Below, piece after piece: positions 1 through 8,336 of a DNA stretch of 53,199 bases. The notes under the pieces are model-generated. The model was given only the letters and a program-made list of their open reading frames with translations, ran no database searches and had not been told where the DNA came from. Within the stretch, counting starts at the first letter, position 1. Each line of letters starts with the position of its first letter. Position numbers and translations under genes: made by a program. The stretch is from Bacillota bacterium (GTDB taxonomy: Bacteria; Bacillota; Sulfobacillia; JAIMAT01), in the NCBI GenBank assembly GCA_029960955.1, contig JASBVS010000005.1, positions 1 through 53,199 on the forward strand, given 5' to 3'.

Positions 1-625
1 CCGCGACGAGCTTCCAGGTGGCGCCGCCGTCGGCGGTCGTGAAGAGCTTCTCGACCTCGGGCGAGTCGCCGCCGCCGGTGTTGTAGGTCGTGAGCAGGAA
101 CCCGTGCTCGGCGTCCTCAAAGAAGAGGGAGACGGGCACGTCGTAGTTTGCGCCGGTATTGAGCGCCTCTTCCGTCCACGTGGAGCCGCCGTCGGAGGTC
201 CGGGCCAGAACCTTCCGGTAATCGACCGCGCCCTGGGAGTCGGTGGTCTGAACGGAGAAGGCGACGTAGGCATGGTCGGCGTCCGCGAACCAGGCGACCG
301 GGCTGGGCGGATAGAGCACCACGGCGGTCGAGCGGAGCGACTTCGGCGTGACGTCGCGCCAGGCACCCTGCTCGAGCCGCCAGACGCGCACCTTCGTCCC
401 GTCGCGCTCCAGCGCCCAGGCGCTCTCCCCGGCCGTCACGCGGATATCGGTTCCGGGCGCGAAGCGGCCCAGGCCGGGAGCTGCGCCGGTGCCGGGCGAG
501 GAGCGAGCGGGCGCGGAGACGCTCGGAGGCGCCGTCCTCGAGCCTCCGGCCGCGGAGCATCCGGCGAGCAGGAGTCCGAACCCGAGCGTCACCGCGGCGA
601 TGAGGCGAGGGAAACGAGGTGTCAT
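1..625 (-). CDS. Lipoprotein with Asp-box (BNR/Ycf48-like) repeats, 3' end outside window
   Basis: Partial gene; about 208 codons are visible and the C-terminus lies off the left edge. It starts at an ATG preceded by GGAGAGGAAG. The N-terminus is a lipoprotein signal (MTPRFPRLIAAV..., then LLAG before Cys23), so the mature protein should be lipid-anchored outside the membrane. The rest contains Asp-box motifs of the S-x-D-x-G-x-T-W type (TSDGGSTWTEE near residue 140 and TTADGGATWKLV near residue 205), typical of sialidase/Ycf48-like beta-propellers. No enzymatic residues can be judged from the fragment. It probably binds a surface or extracellular ligand, but that is inference from the fold. 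It lies downstream of the tRNA-Leu and a hairpin terminator, so it is probably its own transcription unit. Confidence 0.8.
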   Translation of the reverse strand, partial: MTPRFPRLIAAVTLGFGLLLAGCSAAGGSRTAPPSVSAPARSSPGTGAAPGLGRFAPGTDIRVTAGESAWALERDGTKVRVWRLEQGAWRDVTPKSLRSTAVVLYPPSPVAWFADADHAYVAFSVQTTDSQGAVDYRKVLARTSDGGSTWTEEALNTGANYDVPVSLFFEDAEHGFLLTTYNTGGGDSPEVEKLFTTADGGATWKLVA

Positions 626-1081
626 GTGGGCTTCCTCTCCCCGTGCCGGACGGACCGAGTTTGCTTTGGCGTCCGTAGGAAAGGACGCCGCACGTCGCTC
701 AAGGGTTCCAGCCACGCAGGGGAGCGTCGCCGGAAGCGACGAATGCCGGTCGCTTCGTCGGCTCGGCGGCGCCGTGGCCGGATGCCAGGGCGTCGGCAGG
801 CCTCGGGAGGACACCGCACGATTTGCATCAGCGAGACGCTCGTCACGATGAACGCGGCCGGCTCCTGGTTCGCAGGTCGACCGGCTGGCCCGTGATCATC
901 TCCCCCGTCCGGGCGCTCCCGCGGGCGGAATAGGGCCCCCGAACAGCAGAAGAGCCGCCGGAATTCGGTACCGCGAATTCCAGCGGCTCCCTCACCGTCT
1001 AAGGCTCTGTCCCCAATCCGTCCCCAATTCGGCGGGGGGCAGAGCGGGAAATTGGCTTGCTGCAAGGCTTTCCGCAATTGG
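626..1081. other. Gene-free stretch between lipoprotein and tRNA-Leu
   Basis: I see no convincing gene here; the open frames are GC-driven. It holds a strong inverted repeat (listed separately at 953-988) and two close copies of GTCCCCAAT around 1008-1027 of unknown meaning. The promoter of the minus-strand lipoprotein gene should lie just above 640, but no clear -35/-10 pair is visible. Confidence 0.5.
953..988 (-). terminator. Probable rho-independent terminator downstream of tRNA-Leu
   Basis: Two 14-nt arms (953-966 and 975-988) are inverted repeats with one mismatch. In the minus-strand RNA this mismatch becomes a G-U wobble, giving a continuous 14-bp stem with an 8-nt loop. The RNA continues with a pyrimidine-rich tail (CTTCTGCTGTTC) rather than a perfect U tract. 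It lies about 95 nt beyond the 3' end of the tRNA on the same strand, which suits termination of the tRNA transcript. Confidence 0.5.
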
Positions 1082-1168
1082 TGGTGCCGAAGGTGGGACT
1101 CGAACCCACACGGGCGTTCGCCCACGGCGCCCTGAACACCGCGTGTCTGCCAATTCCACCACTTCGGC
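1082..1168 (-). tRNA. tRNA-Leu (anticodon CAG)
   Basis: An 87-nt type II tRNA including an encoded CCA end. The acceptor arms GCCGAAG and CTTCGGC pair fully, the T-arm contains GGTTCGAGTCC, and the long variable arm (GGGCGAACGCCC) is typical of leucine tRNAs. The anticodon stem CGGTG/CGCCG encloses loop TTCAGGG, giving anticodon CAG, which reads CUG, a very common codon in this GC-rich genome. It lies 175 nt downstream of the lytic transglycosylase on the same strand. No separate promoter is obvious, so it may be cotranscribed with that gene. Confidence 0.97.
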
Positions 1169-1343
1169 AAAGCTTCCGGCCCGGTCGGATTGGTCGGATC
1201 CGCGACCGCCTGCCGGCGAAAGACAGGGTACCACGGAGCGCGCCGGCTCCGCAAGATGCGCGGGCCGGGAGCCGCGCCGGCCTGCGACCCGGGCGGCTTC
1301 GCCCCCGCGCGCCGGCCTGCCGGACGGCCGGCGCCCCGGGGCC

Positions 1344-1925
1344 TCAGCGGCCGTAGATGCGCTCGTACCAGACGGCGTCGCGCAGCACCTTGGCCACGAA
1401 GCGGCGCGTCTCCGGAAACGGTATGCGGTCCAGGTCTTCCTGCGAACCGTCCCAGACGCCCTGGCTCAGCCAGCGCTCCACGTTGCTGCGGCCGGCGTTG
1501 TAGGCGGCCAGGGCCGGGGGCACGGAGCCGAACTCGCGCTCCAGCTGGGCCAGGTACCAGGTGCCGATGCGGATGCTGAGCGGCGGCTCCTCCAGCTGCT
1601 CGGGCGTGATCTTCCCCAGGCCCATCTGCTCGGCCGCCCAGAGACCCGTCTGCGGCATCACCTGCATCAGGCCGCGGGCGCCGCGGTGGGAGACGCTCTG
1701 CGGGCGGAAGCCGCTCTCGGCGCGGATGACGGCGGCCACCACGTAGGGGCTGAGCCCTTGCGCACGGGCGGCCGCCTCCACCTCGCCCCGGTAGGGCCAG
1801 GGGTAGAGCCAATGGACCACCAGCCAGGTGGCGACGCCCACCACCAGCGCAGCCAGGGCCGCCGCCAGGAGACGGCCCAGGAAGCGGCGCAGCCGCCGGC
1901 GGAGCCGGATCGTCACCACCCTCAT
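1344..1925 (-). CDS. Membrane-anchored lytic transglycosylase (SLT domain)
   Basis: 193 aa, a short Slt70-like lytic transglycosylase that would cleave the MurNAc-GlcNAc bond of peptidoglycan with formation of 1,6-anhydroMurNAc. The N-terminus is arginine-rich, then has one membrane segment (about residues 18-42, LLAAALAALVVGVATWLVV). The catalytic domain follows, with the ES motif that carries the catalytic Glu (AVIRAESGFRP, about residue 70), GARGLMQVMP, and the AYNAG motif near residue 142. The start is an ATG seven nucleotides after the coaE stop. Such genes are regularly found after coaE in high-GC Bacillota. It is the last gene of the polA-mutM-coaE run. Family assignment is firm; the exact cellular role (wall turnover or spore cortex) is not visible. 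Confidence 0.93.
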   Translation of the reverse strand: MRVVTIRLRRRLRRFLGRLLAAALAALVVGVATWLVVHWLYPWPYRGEVEAAARAQGLSPYVVAAVIRAESGFRPQSVSHRGARGLMQVMPQTGLWAAEQMGLGKITPEQLEEPPLSIRIGTWYLAQLEREFGSVPPALAAYNAGRSNVERWLSQGVWDGSQEDLDRIPFPETRRFVAKVLRDAVWYERIYGR

Positions 1926-1932
1926 CCGCCGC

Positions 1933-2587
<655 letters not shown>

Positions 2588-2595
<8 letters not shown>

Positions 2596-2782
2596 GGAGC
2601 TTCCCGCCCAGCTTCTCCAGCGTGCCGGAGCGGAGCGGCTTCTCGGTCGTCACCTCGAGCCGCCAGCGGTTGCCGACCGGCTGCGCGTTCAGCTCGCCGC
2701 TGATCTTCAAGTGCTCCCAGAGGTGCTCGATGGCCCGGTCCAGGCCGGCGCGGTCCTGGAACTCGATCACGTAGGTGTTCAT
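2588..2782 (-). CDS. Small conserved-looking protein between mutM and coaE
   Basis: 64 aa with no recognised domain. The sequence looks like a compact alpha/beta protein: MNTYVIEFQDRAGLDRAIEH, then WEHLKISGEL and WRLEVTTEKPL, ending LEKLGGKLLG. The ATG overlaps the mutM stop as ATGA, and its own stop overlaps the coaE start, so it is embedded in a tightly coupled operon; this is the main evidence that it is real. Amino-acid composition is balanced, unlike the Arg/Pro/Gly-rich shadow frames nearby. I cannot give a function. Being locked between a DNA glycosylase and CoaE probably reflects operon compaction rather than a shared pathway. Confidence 0.75.
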
Positions 2783-3681
2783 CGCGTCCTGGGACGTTCT
2801 ACCCGATCCCCCGTCGTCGCCCGCCTCTGGCAGCGCGGGCAGAAGGTGGCGCTCCGGCCGCCGAGGCGGAGGCTCTCCAGCCGGCTGCCGCAGCGCCGGC
2901 AGGGCTGGCCCGCGCGCCCGTAAGCCTGGAGGCGGATGGCGAAGCCTCCCGGAAAACCTTCGCCATCAAGATAGTCGGAAAAGGTCGTGCCCCGCCAGTC
3001 GATCGCCTCCTCCAGCAGCGAGCGGATGGCGGCCCAGAGGCGGCGGATCTCCGCGGGACGAAGGCTTCCTCCGGCGCGCGCCGGGTGGAGGCGCGCCCGC
3101 CAGAGCGCCTCGTCGCTGTAGATGTTGCCCAGACCGGCGAGCAGGCGCTGGTCGAGGAGGAGAGCCTTGACGGGCGCCCGGCGGCCGGCGAAGGCCCGCT
3201 CGAGCCGGGCGGGCGTCAGCTCGTCGCCCAGCGCGTCGGGTCCGAGCCGGAGCCAGCCGGGAGGAAGCGGGAAGGCGCCCGCCTCCGCGCCGCCTCCGGC
3301 GGGGCCGGCGGCGAGGAGGTAGAGGCGGGCGAACTTCCTCACGTCGCGGAGGAGGAGCCAGCCGCCGCCCGCCAGCCGCGCGCGCAGGTGCAGGTGGGGA
3401 TCGTCGCCCGGCTCGGGCGCCGTCTCGCGGACGTAAAGGCGCCCCGTCATGCGCAGGTGGACGAGCCAGGCCGGCAGACCGGCCGCGAAGCGGACGATCA
3501 GGTACTTGCCCCGCCGGCCGAGCTCCTCCACGCGCGCTCCCGCGTAGAGCCGGGCGAAGCGGTCCGCCGCCACCCCGACCAGGAAGTGGGGGTGGAGTAC
3601 CTCCACCCGCTCCAAGCGCTCCCCGACCAGGTGCGTCGCCAGCGTCCGGCGGATCGTCTCCACCTCGGGCAGCTCGGGCAA
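2779..3681 (-). CDS. mutM: Formamidopyrimidine-DNA glycosylase (MutM/Fpg)
   Basis: 300 aa. A bifunctional base-excision repair enzyme that removes 8-oxoguanine and formamidopyrimidines and nicks the abasic site. The start is a TTG five nucleotides after the polA stop, with GGAGGG upstream, so processing of Met exposes the catalytic Pro of PELPEVET. Visible family features are the lysine in RRGKYLIVRF (about residue 56), the helix-two-turn-helix LLAGLGNIYSDEALW, and a C-terminal zinc finger with Cys pairs CRRC and CPRC. The frame is open far upstream across polA because of GC content; only the part from 3681 is the gene. Pairing with polA fits a repair unit in which PolI fills the gap. Confidence 0.96.
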   Translation of the reverse strand: MPELPEVETIRRTLATHLVGERLERVEVLHPHFLVGVAADRFARLYAGARVEELGRRGKYLIVRFAAGLPAWLVHLRMTGRLYVRETAPEPGDDPHLHLRARLAGGGWLLLRDVRKFARLYLLAAGPAGGGAEAGAFPLPPGWLRLGPDALGDELTPARLERAFAGRRAPVKALLLDQRLLAGLGNIYSDEALWRARLHPARAGGSLRPAEIRRLWAAIRSLLEEAIDWRGTTFSDYLDGEGFPGGFAIRLQAYGRAGQPCRRCGSRLESLRLGGRSATFCPRCQRRATTGDRVERPRTR

Positions 3682-3686
3682 GCGCC

Positions 3687-6434
3687 TCAGCCCTCCGCGC
3701 CCAGGGGGGCGAGGTCGTACCAGTTGGGGCCCGCCTTCACCTCGACCAGGAGCGGCACCGCCAGCTTCATGGCGCCTTCCATGCTCCGGCGCAGGAGGCC
3801 GGCCATGGCCTCCCGGTCCTCGGCGCGGCCCTCGAGGATCAGCTCGTCGTGCACGGTCAGGACGAGGCGCGCGTCGAGGCCGCTCTCGGCCAGCGCGCGG
3901 CGGAGGCGGATCATGGCGATCTTGAGGATGTCCGCCGCCGTCCCCTGGATGGGCGTGTTGAGCGCCGTCCGCTCGGCCGCCTGCCGCCGGGCGTAGACGC
4001 GCGAGTGGAGGTCCGGGAGGTGGCGGATGCGGCCGGAGAGCGTCCGCACGAAGCCCTCCGCCCGGGCGCGCTCGACCACTTCCTCCATGTAGCGGCGGAC
4101 GCCGGGGAAGCGGTCGAGGTAGGTGCGGATGAAGGCGGCCGCCTCCTCGCGCGAGATGCCCAGCTGCTGCGAGAGGCCGTAGTCGGAGATGCCGTAGACG
4201 ATGCCGAAGTTGACCGCCTTGGCGCGCGTCCGCTGCTCCGGCGTCACCGCCTCGGGCGGCACGCCGAAGACCTCGGCGGCGGTGGCGCGGTGGATGTCCT
4301 CGCCCGAGAGGAAGGCCGCCTGCAGCCGCTCGTCGCCCGCGATGTGGGCGAGGACGCGCAGCTCGATCTGCGAGTAGTCGCCGGAGACCAGGATGCGGCC
4401 CGGCGGCGCCGTGAACGCCCTGCGGAGCTTCCTGCCGGGCTCCTCGCGCACCGGGATGTTCTGCAGGTTCGGATCGGCGCTGGAGAGGCGGCCCGTCGCG
4501 GTCACCGTCTGGTTGAAGGCGGCGTGGACGCGCCCGTCGGCCGGGTCGATCACCGGCCCGAGTCCCTCCACGTAGGTGCCGTAGAGCTTGGTCAGCTGCC
4601 GGTACTCCAGCACCTTGGCGGCGATGGGGTGGGCGGCCACCAGCGACTCGAGCACGTCGGCGTCGGTCGACCAGCCGGTCTTGGTCCTTCGCCCGCGCGG
4701 AAGGCCCAGCTTCTCGAAGAGGATCTGGCCGAGCTGCTGCGTGGAGTTGATGTTGAACGGCTCGCCGGCCAGGTCGTGGATCTCGGCCTCCAGGCGGGCG
4801 ATCCGCCCGCGGAACTCCTCGCCCAGCTCGCGGAGCGTGGCCGGGTCGACCTGGACGCCGGTCGCCTCCATCTCGGCGAGGATCGGCTCGAGGGGCAGCT
4901 CCACCTCGCGGTAGAGCCGGCCGAGCTCCATCGCCTCCAACTCCGCCTCCAGCGGCGGCAGCAGCCGCTCCACGGCCCAGGCCTCGCGCGCGAGGCGCCG
5001 GGCGAGCGCCGCCTCGTCCCCCGCCTCCGCGGCGGCGGCCTCGGGCAGCTCCACGTGGCCCCAGCGCCGCGCCAGCTCCTCCAGCGGGTAGCGGCTGCGC
5101 GACGGGTCGAGCAGGTAGGCGGCCAGCTCGGCGTCGCCGACCAGCCCGGCCGGCTCGATCCCCGCCGCCCAGGCGGCGCGCAGGAGCGGCTTCGCCCGGT
5201 AGCCGGCCTTGGCGGCGCCGGCCTCCGCCAGCCAGCGCCGCAGTGGGTCGGGAAGCGGCGGCGCGCCTCCGTCCGCGGGAGGCTCCACCGGGAAGAGCCA
5301 GGCTTCCTCCCCGTCGTAGACCGCGACCAGCGCCGGCGCGGGAAGGCCCGGCCGGTGCGGCCGGAAGGCGGCGGCCAGCGTGCCGCGCCGCCCCTCCATC
5401 CGCTCGAGGAAGCGCTCCCCTTCCTCGCTCCCCCTCACCCACGTGAGGGAGGGCTCGCTCGTCGCCGCCCGGGCGACCGCCGGCGCCGCCTCGCCCGGGC
5501 CCGCCTCTCCGCCCGCCTTCCCGTCCTCCAGGGGAGCCGGCGCCGCGGGCGGCTCGCCCGCCAGCCCGAAGCGGCGGGCGAGGCCCCGCAGCTCCAGCTC
5601 CTCGAAGAGGGGACGGGCGACGGCCGGGTCGGGCTCCCGCCTGCGGCAGGCCTCCAGGTCCAGCTCCACCGGCGCCTCGCAGTCGATGGTCCCCAGCTCG
5701 CGGCTCATGCGCGCCTGCTCCTCGTGGGCCGCCAGGCGCTCCTGGAGCTTCTTTCCCGCCACCTGGTCGAGGTGGCGGTAGAGCTCGTCGATCGAGCCGA
5801 ACTGCTGGATCAGCTTGAGCGCCGTCTTCTCGCCCACCCCGGGCACGCCGGGGATGTTGTCGGAGGCGTCGCCGGCGAGCCCCTTCACCTCCGCCAGCTG
5901 GCGCGGCTCCAGCCCGTACTCCTCCCGGACGGCCGCCAGCGTGAAGAGGCGGGTCTCGGTGATCCCCCTCACCGTCACCAGCACGTCGGTCCGCTCGTCG
6001 ACCAGCTGGAGCGCGTCGCGGTCGCCGGTGACGATCAGGACGTGGAGGCCGCGTGCCTCCGCCTGCCGGGCGAGGCTGCCCAGGAGGTCGTCGCCCTCGT
6101 AGCCGTCCTTCTCGTAGACGGGGATGCGGAGCGCCTCCAGCACCTGGTGGAGGAGCGGGATCTGGCTCGCCAGCTCCTCCTGCATGGGCTGCCGCTGGGC
6201 TTTGTACTGCTCGTACGCCTCGTGGCGGAAGGTGGGGGCGCGCCGGTCGAAGACGACGGCCAGGTAGTCGGGCCGGTACTCCTGCTCGAGGCGGAGGAGC
6301 ATGTTGAGAAAGCCGGTGACGGCGTTGGTCGGCTGCCCGGCCGTGGTGCTCAGCGGAGGAAGCGCGTAGAAGGCCCGGTGGGCCAGGCTGTGGCCGTCCA
6401 AGAGAGCGATGGTGGAGGCTGCCGTGGCCGTCAC
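3687..6434 (-). CDS. polA: DNA polymerase I
   Basis: 915 aa, GTG start. The N-terminal 5' nuclease domain (about 1-300) has LLDGHSLAHRAFYALPP and VPGVGEKTALKL. The middle domain (about 320-500) keeps the fold but lacks the D-x-E and other acidic residues of the proofreading site (the region reads ALVAVYDGEEAWLFPV), so 3'-5' exonuclease is probably lost, as in Taq and Bst enzymes. The polymerase domain carries motif A GDYSQIELRVLAHIAGD, motif B RAKAVNFGIVYGIS and motif C LVLTVHDELILEG. It fills gaps in excision repair and replaces Okazaki primers. It follows the anti-sigma gene by 46 nt and precedes mutM by 5 nt, so the sigma/anti-sigma promoter may feed it. Confidence 0.97.
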   Translation of the reverse strand: MTATAASTIALLDGHSLAHRAFYALPPLSTTAGQPTNAVTGFLNMLLRLEQEYRPDYLAVVFDRRAPTFRHEAYEQYKAQRQPMQEELASQIPLLHQVLEALRIPVYEKDGYEGDDLLGSLARQAEARGLHVLIVTGDRDALQLVDERTDVLVTVRGITETRLFTLAAVREEYGLEPRQLAEVKGLAGDASDNIPGVPGVGEKTALKLIQQFGSIDELYRHLDQVAGKKLQERLAAHEEQARMSRELGTIDCEAPVELDLEACRRREPDPAVARPLFEELELRGLARRFGLAGEPPAAPAPLEDGKAGGEAGPGEAAPAVARAATSEPSLTWVRGSEEGERFLERMEGRRGTLAAAFRPHRPGLPAPALVAVYDGEEAWLFPVEPPADGGAPPLPDPLRRWLAEAGAAKAGYRAKPLLRAAWAAGIEPAGLVGDAELAAYLLDPSRSRYPLEELARRWGHVELPEAAAAEAGDEAALARRLAREAWAVERLLPPLEAELEAMELGRLYREVELPLEPILAEMEATGVQVDPATLRELGEEFRGRIARLEAEIHDLAGEPFNINSTQQLGQILFEKLGLPRGRRTKTGWSTDADVLESLVAAHPIAAKVLEYRQLTKLYGTYVEGLGPVIDPADGRVHAAFNQTVTATGRLSSADPNLQNIPVREEPGRKLRRAFTAPPGRILVSGDYSQIELRVLAHIAGDERLQAAFLSGEDIHRATAAEVFGVPPEAVTPEQRTRAKAVNFGIVYGISDYGLSQQLGISREEAAAFIRTYLDRFPGVRRYMEEVVERARAEGFVRTLSGRIRHLPDLHSRVYARRQAAERTALNTPIQGTAADILKIAMIRLRRALAESGLDARLVLTVHDELILEGRAEDREAMAGLLRRSMEGAMKLAVPLLVEVKAGPNWYDLAPLGAEG

Positions 6435-6480
6435 TCCTCTCGTGGGTTCTCCTGCCTCGCCCCGCGCCGCCCCGGCCGGT

Positions 6481-7353
6481 TCAGCGCCCGCCGCCCGTCC
6501 CGCTTCCTGCGCTCTCCAGGTAGACGGTGACGCTCTCCACCGAGCCGGAGGAAGCCGGCGCGCCCGCGCTCCCCTGGCCGGCGCCCGCGGCGGTGGCGGC
6601 GTGCGCCCCCGCCGTCCGGTCGCTCACCGTCCCCCCGCCGGCGTCCGCCGCCGCCTGGACCGCGCTGCGCACGGCGTCGACCGGCACCGGCGCCGCGTAC
6701 TCCACCTCGACGGCCACCGTCTGGCCCGGGAGGATCGCCTTCCGGCTGACCCGCCCCAGCTGCGCCAGCCGCTGGGCCACCTGCCCGGCCACCCCGCGCG
6801 GGTCGGGGACGCGCAGGTCGAAGGCCGCCGCCGCTCCCCCGGCCGGAACCTGCCTCGCGCCCGCCTCCGCGCCGCCCGGCGCCGCCGGCAGGCTCAGGGT
6901 CCTGGGCGCTTCCGCGCCCGGGGCGCGGCCGCTCGCGGTGCTGCCCGCGCTCGCGGTCGACCGGACCGGGGCCGCCGGCCCCTGCACCGCCCCGCGGGAG
7001 AGCCATCCGTTCGCCGCGCCCACGACCAGCGCCAGCGCCGCGGCCGCCGCGAGCCCCGCCACCAGCGGCCAGCGGCGAGGCCTGCGCCGCTCCGGCCCCC
7101 CGCCGGGCCGCCCCGCCGCGCCGCCGGCCGCCGCCGCCTCCAGCAGGCGGAGGTGGATCCGCTCCTCCAGGCCCGGCGGCGGCGCGACGTCCGGAAGGGC
7201 GGCCAGCATCTCGCCCACGGCCGTCAGGTCCTCCGCTTCAGCCCGGCAGGCCGCGCAGGCGTCCAGATGCCCCTTGACGAGCGCCCGCTCCCGCTCCGGC
7301 AGGTCGCCTTCCAGGTAGGCTGGCAGGAGCGCCTGGCACTGCGCGCAGTTCAC
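6481..7353 (-). CDS. Zinc-type transmembrane anti-sigma factor
   Basis: 290 aa, GTG start overlapping the sigma stop (GTGA). The N-terminal cytoplasmic part has a ZAS zinc motif: CAQC near residues 3-6 and HLDACAAC near 30-37, i.e. H-x3-C-x2-C. One membrane segment follows at about residues 100-120 (LVAGLAAAAALALVVGAA), then an Ala/Gly/Thr-rich extracytoplasmic region of about 165 residues with a folded patch (QVAQRLAQLGRVSRKAILP). The family holds a partner ECF sigma factor at the membrane until a signal causes release or proteolysis. The partner is the upstream gene. The nature of the signal, and whether zinc is redox active, cannot be told from sequence. Confidence 0.88.
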   Translation of the reverse strand: MNCAQCQALLPAYLEGDLPERERALVKGHLDACAACRAEAEDLTAVGEMLAALPDVAPPPGLEERIHLRLLEAAAAGGAAGRPGGGPERRRPRRWPLVAGLAAAAALALVVGAANGWLSRGAVQGPAAPVRSTASAGSTASGRAPGAEAPRTLSLPAAPGGAEAGARQVPAGGAAAAFDLRVPDPRGVAGQVAQRLAQLGRVSRKAILPGQTVAVEVEYAAPVPVDAVRSAVQAAADAGGGTVSDRTAGAHAATAAGAGQGSAGAPASSGSVESVTVYLESAGSGTGGGR

Positions 7354-7982
7354 TCCGCCACCCCCCGTCCCCGTTGCACCGAAGGAAGGAGACCCGCCTC
7401 CGCCAGCCTCTCGCGCAGCGCGCGGCGCCCGCGGAAGACCCGCGACTTGACCGTGCCCAGCGGCAGCCCGGTCAGCTCGGCCACTTCCTCGTAGGTCAGC
7501 CCCTCCACGTCGCGGAGGAGGATGACCACGCGGTAGTCGGCAGGAAGCTCGGCCAGGGCCGCCTGCACCAGCTGCTGGCGCTCCGCCGCCAGGAGCGCCG
7601 CCTCGGGGTCGTGACCGGCGCCGGCGGCGCCCTCGGCCGCCCGTTCCGTCGCCTCCAGCGGCTCTTCCCGCCACTCCCGGCGGCTCCGCCGTCGCCCGTG
7701 GTCGACGCAGAGGTTGACGACGATGCGATAGAGCCAGGTGGCGAAGCGGGCGCCCCCGCGGAAGCCGTCCAGCGATCGGAAGGCGCGCAGGACCGCTTCC
7801 TGAACCAGGTCCTCCGCCTCCTGGCGCCCGACGAGGCGCGCGGCCGCACCGTAGATCCGCGCCAGCTCGGGCCGGATCAGCTCCTCGAAAGCCGCCACGT
7901 CGCCCCTCCGGGCGCGTTCGACCAGCGCCCGCTCGCAGCCCTCCTCCAGCGTCAGGCCCCCCAGCCCGCCCCGGCGGGGCAC
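7350..7982 (-). CDS. ECF-type RNA polymerase sigma factor (RpoE/SigW-like)
   Basis: 210 aa from the GTG at 7982; an in-frame ATG at 8066 would add 28 residues. I prefer the shorter form because the extra residues are encoded by an AT-richer stretch containing a dyad and the divergent tRNA promoter, and because ECF sigmas usually begin close to region 2. Neither start has a good ribosome binding site, so this is uncertain. Region 2 is seen as AEDLVQEAVLRAFRSLDGF and FATWLYRIVVNLCVDH, and region 4 as LPADYRVVILLRDVEGL followed by TYEEVAELTGLPLGTVKSRV. It should direct polymerase to a small stress regulon and be inhibited by the overlapping anti-sigma gene. Confidence 0.9.
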   Translation of the reverse strand: MPRRGGLGGLTLEEGCERALVERARRGDVAAFEELIRPELARIYGAAARLVGRQEAEDLVQEAVLRAFRSLDGFRGGARFATWLYRIVVNLCVDHGRRRSRREWREEPLEATERAAEGAAGAGHDPEAALLAAERQQLVQAALAELPADYRVVILLRDVEGLTYEEVAELTGLPLGTVKSRVFRGRRALRERLAEAGLLPSVQRGRGVAE

Positions 7983-8027
7983 GGCTTCCGCTCGCGCAGA
8001 CCGCCTCGACCGGCGCGGATGCGTTCG

Positions 8028-8056
8028 TTGATAGGCTCTCGCGCCTATGTTATCGT
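8028..8056 (+). promoter_or_regulatory. Promoter of tRNA-Leu(CAA) with a dyad in its spacer
   Basis: TTGATA at 8028-8033 and TATCGT at 8051-8056 are separated by exactly 17 nt and would start transcription about 16 nt upstream of the tRNA. The spacer carries a perfect 6-bp dyad, ATAGGC (8031-8036) and GCCTAT (8043-8048). That is suited to protein binding, but it may also serve the divergent sigma gene. Confidence 0.55.
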
Positions 8057-8078
8057 ACCGTTGCATCGAGCCGCTTCG

Positions 8079-8165
8079 GCCGGAGTGTCGGAATCGGCAG
8101 ACGAGCCCGACTCAAAATCGGGAGCCCGCGAGGGCGTGTGGGTTCGAGTCCCACCTCCGGCACCA
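8079..8165 (+). tRNA. tRNA-Leu (anticodon CAA)
   Basis: An 87-nt type II tRNA with encoded CCA. Acceptor arms GCCGGAG and CTCCGGC pair, the D-arm contains AATCGGCAGAC, the anticodon stem CCCGA/TCGGG encloses loop CTCAAAA (anticodon CAA, reading UUG), the long variable arm and the T-arm GTGGGTTCGAGTCCCAC are intact. It is divergent from the sigma factor gene and convergent with the permease operon. Confidence 0.97.
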
Positions 8166-8273
8166 GCCTTCCTCCCTCTTCCGTCACGCTTCCCGTCCGA
8201 AACCTCCGCCCGGATTCGACGTTCCTCCGGGCGGCGAGGATCCGTCCCGCGGCGCCCGTCCGCAGGCGCAGGC

Positions 8274-8322
8274 GGCAAGAGGGCGGGCGCCTCCCCTCCC
8301 GGCCGCCCGCCGCGGTCTTGCC
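8274..8322. terminator. Imperfect hairpin between tRNA-Leu and permease gene
   Basis: GGCAAGA (8274-8280) pairs with TCTTGCC (8316-8322), and inside it GCGGGCG (8283-8289) pairs with CGCCCGC (8304-8310), with asymmetric bulges. It sits between two convergent units and just beyond the permease stop, so it could end either transcript. There is no U tract, so intrinsic termination is not certain. Confidence 0.35.
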
Positions 8323-8336
8323 CGGCTTCCGCCTGC

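Noticed and set aside
104-895. Plus-strand frame of 263 codons over the lipoprotein gene
   Set aside because: Composition is shadow-like, and the minus strand shows a lipobox and Asp-box repeats in its own frame.
1008-1040. Two copies of GTCCCCAAT resembling ends of REP/IS200-type elements
   Set aside because: No transposase, no other copies in the window and no palindromic REP structure; too little to call a mobile element.
992-1234. Protein-like frame over the tRNA-Leu
   Set aside because: It is the typical false translation of a tRNA (ending ...FESHLRHH-type); the cloverleaf is complete.
3682-5442. Open frame continuing mutM upstream for nearly 590 codons across polA
   Set aside because: It is the GC-driven shadow of polA. 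The mutM start is fixed by the TTG before PELPEVET with its GGAGGG.
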